DNA of 64,000 bases from Acanthaster planci. Lineage: Eukaryota; Echinodermata; Asteroidea; Valvatida; Acanthasteridae. The position numbers and the translations under genes are program-made. The stretch covers positions 308,795 through 372,794 of the forward strand of contig NW_019091546.1 of the NCBI RefSeq assembly GCF_001949145.1, written 5' to 3'. The notes beneath the pieces were generated by a model that was given only the letters and a program-made list of their open reading frames with translations, was not told the DNA's origin and did not search any database. Positions 37,101 to 49,100 of the stretch are shown here, one piece after another (positions within the stretch are counted from its first letter, which is position 1; the number at the start of each line of letters is the position of its first letter).

Positions 37101-40100
37101 ACATGTACATGTACTGTACAATATACAGTACATACATGTACTGTACATGCACAGTCATGACAGTGTATTATATATGTACATGTATGTACCGGTAATTCAG
37201 TTATCCTGAACATGCTGAATAGACCATTGCTCGAATGCAGGAAATGCATATCGTATAGTGTACACGTACGTGATCTACATGAATGTACGGTACAGTACCA
37301 GTACACATCGTGGAGAGTTGTGTAAAATTTTATAATAAATGTTTGTTGTGCATCCATTGAAATAACTGATTGGCCGGGCATTTCTTCGGCTGTGAAATGT
37401 TTCTTAGGCTATGAAATTGGTTGCCTTATGTTGAGAATAAACGCACAGTATGTACATGTACGTGTACATATTATTACTATTACATATATATTTCTGGTAC
37501 TGACACTAAGGATTCCTCAAAAGCTCCCTAGGCACTGTACATGTAGCTCGCGAGCCTGAAGAAACCTGTAGAGAGGAGACAACGAGAAGCAGTTACAGTT
37601 TTAGACATGTTAGAGGTGGGAGGAAAACCCCAGGGGAATATTCTGGGTAAAACCCACGGAATCAGGTAGGGACTGAAAACCCAATCCACATGTGGACCAG
37701 GCCGGGATTCGAACCCCGGGCCGCAGAGGTGGAAGGCGGCGAAAGAACCACCACGCCAACCAGACGTGTACATGTACTGGTACTAGTACGATATATGCAC
37801 ATGTAATATATATGTACCTGTACATCACAAATCTCAGTGTGCATGTGACCGTGATGACTGGGTTGATGATTGTTACACATGTCATTAATGAACCGTTGCC
37901 ATTTCTATGCATGTATGTACATGCAAATGTACAGTATGTATTTGTACTCTTTATCAACCATCATCTCCATGATACATGTACATGTATGTACATACCTGTA
38001 CACTACATGTACATGTATATCAATCATCATCTCCATGCTGCATGTAAAACATATGTACACTGTACCGTATATTTTACATGTGCAGTTGTACCGGTACTTT
38101 GGTTTGTTTTATGTAATTTAATGTACATGTATTTTTAGTATTTCCTGGTATATATTTTATAAAAAAATCCCTGTAATTACAGTGTAATAGGCTGGCAACC
38201 GCTGTTGGTGATTTAAATAAATAAATAAATAAAATAAATAAATAAACAACAAAAGTACATGTACACGAATACATGGTGTATGGTAAGAACAGTTTACTCG
38301 TACCGGTATGTACCGTACCGTACCGTAATGTGAATTTATCCAGGGCTTTGGCAAATGGTCGAAGTTACATGTACAGTATTCGAGCAAACAACACACCTAC
38401 ATGTAAGTATTCCAATTTATTTTGGGATTCATACATGTGTATTCAGAAGTACATGTACATGTACTGTACATGTACTGTACATGCACACGTAAAGTACTAC
38501 CGGTAGTACAGGCCCGTATACAAGTACAAAATGCAAAAGTTACAAAAATGGGGAAAATTCAATTGTTGTGTTGAAGACTATTTTTACCAGTTGGAAGGCA
38601 GGTGAGTGATATGCCCAACAGCAAGGCCAAAGAATGACTGGCTGCATGGGCTTCCATTTGCTGGTTGACTCTTAACTGCTTCAAGCCATTGTTGAGGGCT
38701 AAATTTAGCACCCATTTAAGCTCAGTTTCGTGCACAGCATTACATATCCCTTTACCGTATCCGCCCCGAGTTGAAGTGCCCCTCCCCCCAAGTGGCAAAA
38801 AACAAAAAAGGTTGTAAGTTTTCCAAGTGGGCTCTTGCAAGACCATACTTTAAGGAATACATTGTAAATTTGTTACGTGTAATAAGCGTGCTCTGCGTCA
38901 AACGCTCCATTGATCTCCATTATTGATGCACCCGTATGCGGTGAGTATCCAAAAAACACGCCATCTTTTGTTCCGCTCGGAGCAGATACCGGTACATGTA
39001 CTAGTACACACATGTACGTGTATGTACATGTACCCTACCGGTACCTTAAGTGAGACAAATGGACATTTTCTGTACATGACATATTCATGTATTTGAATTG
39101 ACCCTACCCTAAATTTCAAGCCTATTTGTTTCTGGTTGATTCTAATCCTGACCAGTGATCTGACGTTGGCTCACTGAGGAACAAACAGGCCCTTAGTCTG
39201 CGACAAGTGGCTCTACCATAGTTCAGAAGGCAATTAAGTTCAAATCAAGCATGACTTTTTTATCAGCATAGTGTATACATACATGTACACACAGGCACAT
39301 TGTACCTTACCAGTACAAACGCTATGTGCAAACAGGCTCGTCAAGAGGCCTCTGAAGACACTTGCTGCTTCAGTGGACAAGGTTAATTATCAACAGGAGA
39401 ATAGTTTGCCTTTACCAGTTTACTGTTTCGCATCAGATTAGAAAGACTCATAAAGATTTTTTTTAAAAATCCGACAAGTTACACATGTACATGTATGTTA
39501 GTGTTGCATATTGTACCGGCGAAGGGAGTGTTTTGACCTTGTGAATGAGGTTGTACAGAGAGGCACACGCAGTCCATCATTTGCACCGATCGGATCCATG
39601 AAGTAATTGACAAGATGGGTGCATTGGTTTCTGGAGGTGTAAATGGGACTAAACTCCCTGCGAAACTGATCTGTCTGACAAGATGTCATTGTCATGTTGA
39701 AGAAAACACTAAGAGAATGCCATCACAGGTGTCTCATTTAAAGGCTCATTTTGAAAAATTGTTATTTTTAGAAGTGCGTGCAATTGCCTCGAGAGGACAC
39801 ATACCGGGTTACATGTACCTTTAGCATACTGTACATGTACATTGTACCAGTACAGGTAATTTGTCTTCGTAGTGCATGACATCACACACTGTACATGTAT
39901 GTACAATGTATATGTTCATGTACACTGTACATGTACTGTACTGGTACTACTGTAGCTGTATTCCACTGAATGCATGAAAGTGTCCCAGAAACCTGAATTC
40001 AGGTGCAGTTTGAAAGCATGATTCAGTAACCATGATAACTTTTGATCTGAAATTGCAATCCTTTTTCTTGTAGTACGGGTACGGTACGTACAGTATGTAT

Positions 40101-43100
40101 ATAGTAATAGTAATAGTATTCACTGAGCTGGAAGATTCAAGTTTGTTCTTGGCACCCATTTTCAGTTTTTGAGTAATTTGTCTTGTCTCAAAAGAACATT
40201 TACATACATGTACATTTACATGTATAATGCACTAAGAACAAATGATGGACTGTACAGTGTACATACCGGTACATGTACCTGTGCATGTACCGGTATAGCC
40301 GGTTAACGACGGATTTTCTTACCCAACCCCACCTGGTGAATTTTTCAACCTTGCAATTGCGCTTTGACCCAACAAAGCAGGGCGCGCATTAATACATGCA
40401 CATCAACTGTGGGAATGAAAAGGAGAGTTCTTAAATGAAGAAAAATCAAAAGACGGGAACCAGGACACTAAAACATACGAGCAAAGGACAATTAAGGAAC
40501 TACATGTAATTTGGAGTAACGTTTAATTATTAACTTAAATCAGCAAAGCAGTAAATTAAAACAAAGTAAATCTAGTGGTTTGCAGCAACTTAAACTTCTC
40601 ATGCAAGAACACCGTGAATTTGGACAGTCAAAAGCATAAAAGGAAATTATTTGCATTAGCACAGCCAAGCACAATTAATAACAATTAAAATTAGCAAGCC
40701 GGCAAAAACATTTTAATACGCAAAGAGGCAAATTATATTCGGCCGAGTATAATTACCTTAAGGAGCCAACACAAGAAAGGAAGAAAATTAGGCCCCGCCC
40801 AGTCAGTGCCATGGCTAAAAGAGCGCGGTCGTCGGGCCAAGCACCTCTGCACTCCGCACCAGAACAGCCCAGTTCAGACAGGCAGGTAAGTGTCGATCCC
40901 CGAGATTCGGCTTCCACATGGAGCCACGACACTCCAGGGTCCACGGTCCCTCAGCGGAGTCCCCCTTGGCCACGGTCCAGCAGTAACGAGGCATAGACAA
41001 GGAGTTGCTGACCCAACGTTGGCTATTTCGGAACGCACATGCTAAAAGCACATAGGCACTGACTGAGAGTGAAATCAATGACTACGGAGTCTTTTATAGG
41101 TTTTTGGAACATGCGTAAATTCCACACGTACCTTTTCAGGGAGACACAAAAGGATTTGGATCAACTGGGATCATAACAGGTTGTTACCTAAAAGTTTCTT
41201 CTCTTCTGATAAGCAATAAACCACATGAAACATTGCACCTTCGTGGGGCAAAACTTTCATGTCGTGTGATCTACATCATCATTTTACAGCGCATCACGTA
41301 CATGTACATGCTGTTGGGGCGTGTTTTCACCTGTGCTTTCCTAGGTGTGCAGCCACATGACCTTTCCTTCTACGTGTACTTTCACATTGCAGCTGCAGAG
41401 TCAGTGATTGGACTGCCTGCGAGCAGGCTACAATTGAGCCCCCCAATTGCAATCAGACTGGCTTAAAAGCCAGGATATGTCATCGTTTCACATTGGTTTG
41501 GTTTATGCAGCATGCATCTACATGTACATACATACATGCCCTGTGTGAAAAGACTGAATTGCGCTAGGCAAATCCGGCCAGCCTACTGTAAGTTGCATGT
41601 GCAGCGCCTTGTGATTGGTTCTTTTCTTTGATTCATCTGTGATGTATTGTAATTTGTCATTAAATGGACTCAACAAATATTTTACTCAAATTTATTTGAA
41701 CAATTTATCAGCAAGTAAGCAAAGGAAAAGAGTGCTTGCATTTCTGGAATGCTGTGTTGACATTTACAAGGGCAGTTTCAGGTAGTAAAATCTACAACGT
41801 ACAGACATACACGTAAAACGGGGTACCGGTACCGGGTACCTGCATGTACCGTACCTGTAATCAGCAGTCGGGTTGTCATGGTTGTGGGTACTCAGGGATT
41901 CTGCACGGCCCCACACACTGTATGTGGTGAACAGTTCATTACAGCATTAAATTTGACATCTAGTGTACATAGCAATTAGTACACATAATGTAGGCCCACA
42001 TGTATGTCTCAGAAATCATGCTGACCTGTACGTGTACAGTAGTATACAATGTACCGGTAAATGTAGACCTACATATGTAGATATGTACATAAAAGTGTAC
42101 GTAACCTGTGCACATGAACGTACATGTACCGGTACGCCAGACTCCAGTATGTCTGCAGTTACTTACACTATAGTACATGTAGTTGTTTTCTGCACTTGCC
42201 ACTTTTGCAGTGATTTGTTTCGTGTCAAGTTGTTTTGGTACATGGTGAACCGTGGCTCTAACTAGGGATGATTTTGTAGTTGCTAGGATACATGTACACA
42301 TACATGTACATGTACCTACCGGGTACCTGTACATTGTGCATTGTAAATGTACACGGTCCCTGTACATAATTAGGTACATGTACATGTATTTTTTTATGTG
42401 CACCATTAAATTGTGAATGTACCGTTTTGCTCAGTGTGTAAAGTGTACTACGGTAGTACGGATATACAGTACATACGCATACCGGTACATGTACATGACT
42501 GTCTTAATACCGGTACTTGTAAATGTATCAATTGTATTAAGACACACCCTCAGACCCCCAGGGCATGTACATTGATAGGCCCTTTCGATATTTTCACGGC
42601 CATTTTGTTGGAGGTGCAAAGTGACTCATGATATGCGCCCTCACTCCTAGACATTAAGCAATAGACGAGCAAGAGCGCGTCTGGCTGAATACTCAATTAA
42701 TCAACATTTCTCACTAATTAAATGACGGCAATGCCAACAAGATAACTGATTGTTACTCTTTATGAGTAAGTTCAACCTTTTTACCGGTAGCTGGGAAACC
42801 CGCAAAAACATTGACCGGCGTTTGAGAAACTCGAATTCTACATGTAACTACATGTACAAATGTACATGTACAGTACACGTATATCAGGTGCCTTGGGCCC
42901 AGATTCTTCAAGTAGTACACATGTACATTGATGTATTGTCGATTGCCACATGTTTTTGTTTTGTGTTGATTTTTGTTTTGTTTTGTTTCTCATAGGCAAC
43001 CTGCTTTCTTTTTGGCATCCTGTTTATCATTTTATTAAAACTGTGCAAGTTAATGCCCATGCAGGCTTTCCATGAATCACACCTTGATTAAATCTTTGAT

Positions 43101-46100
43101 GGTTTCTTTTCATTCCTCCATACTTCAGGTTTTTAGCTGTACCGGCTACTACAACATCATCCATACTGGTCAATTCCGATTTTTGCATAGTTCTTGAGTC
43201 CCTTTGTTGCTTGCTTGACGGAAGTCCAGCAATTCGTGACTGTCTTTACACTTTGCTCAGCTAATAATGTTCCATTTGCAGCAATGGATGGAATGACCAG
43301 TCTATACCCATCCACTGACGTCGCCGTGGATTTTTTCTCAGAGGAAGCAAACCACATTTTTAGTGGTGTATCCAGGGTTTAGGTTGAATAAAAAAAATAA
43401 AAAATCCCCAACAAACAGCGGCCTTTTTCTGCTTTTTCCCCCCTTAAGATGGCAGTAATTTTTGTCTTCACATCAATTCTTATACAAAACTATAACGAAA
43501 AAGGGAGGGTAATTTATTCTCCCACCACCCCCCCCCCCCCACCCCCGCCCCGCCGCTGCCCCCCCCACCCACATTGACTTTTCTCCAATAGGGGAAAGGG
43601 GGTTTCCAAGAGGGTACCAGGTACAAAGCACCCATTAGCTGCAGGAAAACGGGGATGAGAATTACACAAGGGAGAAGACGGGGAGAGAAAATACACTTTT
43701 GATTTCCATTTCCTTTCATTTTTTTTTCAAATCTGTCGCTTTTCATTTTGTAACGTTATCTTTGGAGAAAGGAAGAGGCACCCCTTTCCTCTTCACAACG
43801 CCCATTATTTTCATTGTTTTTTCATTGATTTATGCCGACATTGCCATTGATGACAATATTTGAGATATCATGGACATTATGATAAATAGGTTAATGTACA
43901 ATGTACATAGATAAAAGTATACCGGTATATTATGAGCTGAGAACTAATAAACAACTAATGACCAAAAAAAATTTTGATCGGTGATGTTACTGTCTGTTAA
44001 ATTTAGTTGATAGTCAGAAATGCCAGCATACACGCAGGGGTCTGGAGAAGCCAAAGGCTGTCAATCCTCCCCGGCCAAAATTCCCTTGACAGCCAGCTAC
44101 TGTTACATGTACGTTGTAAAATTATTTAAGGGTACAAAGACAAGTGGCTTTAATGGGAAAAGTATTAAATACAACAAATTGAGGGAAACAATGTGAAAAG
44201 AAAAAAAAAGAAAAAGCAGGCAATCAGGCCTCAGCAATTGCCAAGGTTTTGCCAAGGCAGTCTTGATTTGAAACCCTCTGTCTAAAATGATTAAGTCTCT
44301 TTATTCCAGGATATTTGAGAATGGTTATTCATTCACGATGTGTATGCTGCTTGCACGGCCACCAATGAGACTTGATATCTAAGTGATATCCGTTAAGCCA
44401 AATGGATTTGTATTAATTAATCAACTGATTATTAATTACCAGCCAAATATGTTTGTATTATATTTATCATTTCCTTTGGAAGAAAATTGATACTACAGTA
44501 TGTACATGCCTTTAGACATAAAAAGGAAAAGTAATAATCTACATGCACATGTAGGATAGCCCCAAAAGGGAATTAAATTAAAACTTCACTTTAACTTTTA
44601 GTTGAAAGTTAACAAGCTTATTTCCCTTGGGATTCTGCAAACTATACAAACGAACAGAAAAACAAACTCACCGGCCTATATTTCATTTCCAATTGCACTC
44701 AAGTGACCGTAACTATTCGAAAAATAAAAGAATGATGTAAAAGTGCCTGAAGTTTAATTCATTGAGAAATTTGTTGATGCCGTTCACTTCAACCTTTTTG
44801 AAAATCAGTTGTAATCTTGAAATTGTTTTATATCTTCATAAATATTTCGTTTTATCTCTCTGAAATTAATTCAGTGCTGCAAATGAAGATTTCTGTGATA
44901 TTGTTGTAAAATTAAATTTTCTTCATTTTTCAAAAAGAAAAATGCCAAAATAAAGCACCTTTCTTTATCAAATCTACGACCTACAACTTTGCCTCGGGTA
45001 TGGCAATAATCTTGGCCTGCGCCGGGATCCAACTGACTCAGGCCTTGATGCGCTTTTCTCCAGATTTTATCAGGAAAAAAATTATATTCATAAAGGTCAT
45101 TTTCAATCTCTTTTATTTCCATCTTTGTCAACTTGCATGTAATTATAAAAAAATGTCAATCATGTGAGTTGTCGGCCTGACGCGCCCATGGCTATTGGGA
45201 GTGAGGGCACACTTCATGAGTCACTTCGCATCTCCAGGTGTAGGTGTATTGAATGTAATCGAAAATGTCGAAAGGGCCTATTGTTACCGTAGGGGCCTTG
45301 GTGTAGGTGTATTGATGCTGTAAACAAAAACTTGTTGACACTTGAAAGACTTCTGAAAAACGACACACATTATGACCAAGAAACACATTACAGACAATTA
45401 CTGGTAGGTCTGCGACCGAGTTTTCCAGTCTTTCTAATGGTTCGGTCTTGACAGCAATTCTTTTGTTAGGCAGCAATCTACCGGGGGTACTGGGTGCATT
45501 ACATGTGCAGTATGGGTGCGCTAACCTTACATGTACATGTACCTAGTGTGGACTTGTGAACAAAACACATGAAAGATGTCCACACGATGCAGGAAAGGAA
45601 GATGTTCTGTGGACTTACACATGTCCACAGGACATTTCTCCTTCTCTGATTAAGAAGTTCAGAGGCATTTTGGGGTTGGGGCCATCCGTCATAAAAGGAA
45701 GAGGAGTAGTCAAGGAAACCTTGTACAAAAAGCCAGCTGAAAATCATGGTCCCAGTTCAAGAAAAACAAGTATTTTCACTGAGTTTCCTTCACTGCACAA
45801 AAAGAAAGGAATGCCCACACTACATGTACTGTAGGTACATTTATGTAAGGTAAGTAAGGGTGCACACGTGTGTTAATGCTTGCACCTTGTAGTACAGTAG
45901 TTATGATACTGATGGATTGCCCTGAGAATGATGTTGAATATCTAGTATGGCTCCTACGCTTACGTGTACGTACTGTACATGCAGGTACACTATACCGGTA
46001 TACAGCATGGCAATTCAAAAACATACAAATCAATTTCTGCATGGTGTGGGCTGAATGTACCCGTACTGTACATGATGTGTGTTTGTCTGTTTGTGGAGAA

Positions 46101-49100
46101 AACTTTTTACACCTGATGCAAGCCCGTTTAGTTTAGGTACAGTGAACATACATCTGTTCAACTGCTTCATTCACTCTGTGATTGGTTTTACAATTTGAAG
46201 TTCTAAACTTTCGTGTGTGTAAACTGTGCCACTTCTCTTCCATGACGTAACCCGACGATGTTCATGAACCATACACATGTGGGGCATTCTCTAGAAAGTG
46301 AGCCATCTGATCATTGTTATTATTTTATTCATGTAACAAAATACATGTACTTGTACATTAATATATTTGTTTTGAAAAAAAATTGAAAAAAGTGTTCAAA
46401 AAGTAAAATACAAAATATTTAAAACAAATCAATAATTTTTCCTGAATTGTAGGTCTACCTGTTTACAAGCTACCGTTACCACGGTTACCGGTATGTTAAT
46501 TTTGTCAAGTACCAGTAGTGGTATTAACAATGCTGGATGGTGACACAAAAAATCATGCTTGACGTACAGGTACATGTACATGTACATGTATGCACTAGTG
46601 TCTCGGTCATCGTGACCTGAGTGACCATAAAATGCCTCGACTTACATGCCTATGGGTCTGAGGGTGTGTCTTAGAATTGTTACTGGTCAGTGCGTGATAG
46701 AAGCAATACATGTACATTGTAGACTCTCTGGGGCAAACCAGGTGCAGTGCCTTGTTCAGAGGGGTGCAACCTCCTTTTGAACACTGTCAGTTTTGACTTT
46801 GGATTGGGACGTAAGAATTTCCTTGTCTTACGATAAATCTTGTATTAACAGTGCTCTTAGTAACGAGGTTCGACTGTGTATCTATTGGCTTTGTCCGTAA
46901 TGGAGAGAGAGGGCGTGGTCCTGCATTGAAAAACATGTCCGCAATGGGTAAAGGCGTTGAGCAGGCTCTGGCTAGCCCCATAACGAGGGAACAATTTCCT
47001 TTCCAAGCAAATGCAGGACCGAGTTGTGGGGAGAAATATTTGTCACCCGTAATGAATCAGTCTGCCCCAACTGTTATCTTTCAACACGTATGAAGTCCTC
47101 GCATCTGCAGAGCCCGTATCCCTGTACACCCTTTTCTGTGCTCACGATGTAGATGTACATGGATGTGGCAGGAGGGGGGAGACAGGTATCCTGTGGGTTA
47201 CTTTCCCTGAAAGCTTTTGTATACATGTACAATATGTAACCGGTAAGTGTACGGTATGTGCACACGATGTCAAAATATTTGATGAATCAATAATTTCGTA
47301 AATTCATCGACTTTTTCTTTTACTGACAGTGTTTGTCAGTCTCAGTCCTCCAACGGGTGAAGGATTGAGGAGTGTTAGGGTTAATCACTACCATGACTAC
47401 ACTTGCATTGCATGCTGTATAGGTCTGAGGTTTCCCTTAAGTTTTTGGTGTTTTCTATATTGGCACCAAAGTGGCCTGTAAGGTTGATGATCCGATTGTA
47501 AATGTAATCTGCCCCAAGCTGAAGCGCACCCCTAACTGCCTAATTGGTGAAAGAAAGACAGGTGGTTTATAAGTGGGTTCTTGCATGCGTTTTGCATGTA
47601 CGCAAAGACCATACAAGCCAGAATAACTTACATGTAGTTACGCGTATTCAGTGTGCTCCGTGTCAAACCCGCATATAATTGCGCACCTCATGGTGCGCCT
47701 GTGTGGTGAGTACCAAAAAAAAAAGCCCTCTTTTGTTCTGCTCGGAGCGGATAGTGTGTGATCAGGGACAGTACATTTGCCAATACCCCGTATACATGTA
47801 CATGTATTTTTCTGGTAATAAGCAGGATGGAAGACATCCCAACATGCCCAAAGACATCCCAGCACACAAGCAGTTTAATCAACACATACATGTACATTTA
47901 CACCCACACTTACCTTACATACCTACATGTAGTGTGGACATTCCTTTTTTTTCGTGCAGTGAAGAAAACTCAGTAAAAAAACTTGTTTTTCTTGAAGTGG
48001 GACCATGATTTTCAGCTGGCTTTTTGTACAAGGTTTCCTTGACTACTCCTCTTCCTTTTATGACGGATGGCCCCAACCCCAAGATGCCTCTCAACTTCTT
48101 TTTCAGAGAAGGGGAAATGTCCCGTGGACATGTGTAAGTCCACAGAACGTCTTCCTTTCCTGCATCGTGTGGACATCTTTTGTTCACAAGTCCACATTAG
48201 GTATTTAAGGTTAGTACAGGCCTGTACAAGTACTGTACATGTGCAGTCTATGTACGCCTACAGTCGACTGTAATCACAGTGGCTCGTGAATTACATGTAC
48301 ATGTACCTCTACATTATATCTGTAAAACAGGCTCTCAGCTGCAATGCAAATATAATTATATTGATCTGGCGGGCCTGTTAAAACAATCATGACTTTATAC
48401 TGAAAGGTTAATCACACGTGAGCAAATTGCAGGCAGAAGCCTTAATTGTGGATCGCGTGTCCCTGAAGTGCTGTCTAGTTTTCACCAGATACCGTGTTAA
48501 TGGCATCATTTGCAATTGCTGGCAGCAATGCCCGTACATGCTGTACAGTGCCGGTGTATGCCCCCTGTAGTGCAAGCCAAGACCTTTGTATTATTTATGA
48601 AATTCATAGCTGCGTTAACGGACTAACATATATATTGTATAATGCAAATACCACCGTCCCGTTTCCCCTGCGGGAGGACATGAGGATGGCTGCTCGAGAA
48701 GCACCACTCTGATATACATGTGTACTGGTATATTGTGCATTTGATAGGGAGTTGCAGTCAGGGTGGGAGGGGATATTATTAGATTAATGTCCAGAGTTAA
48801 CTGTGCGTGTTTGAGCAGTGTGTACCTGGGTACCATTGTTCAGACTGTAGCGAGTCATAATTGTGCAGTTTTGTCGTCAGGAAAAAAGTCAGAGTATTTA
48901 CAAGTTCTGTACGTGTACAATGTACATACTGACTTATGTACCGTACGCATTGTACCAGGTACGTGTACGCTACGTGCAGTGATGTACATGTGTACGTTAG
49001 TTTGTACACTGCACATGCTGTAAATGTACATGTATAGGCCAATACGAGACCCTACCCGCACATGTACATGTACCTGTAGATGTACATGTACATGTAGGAT

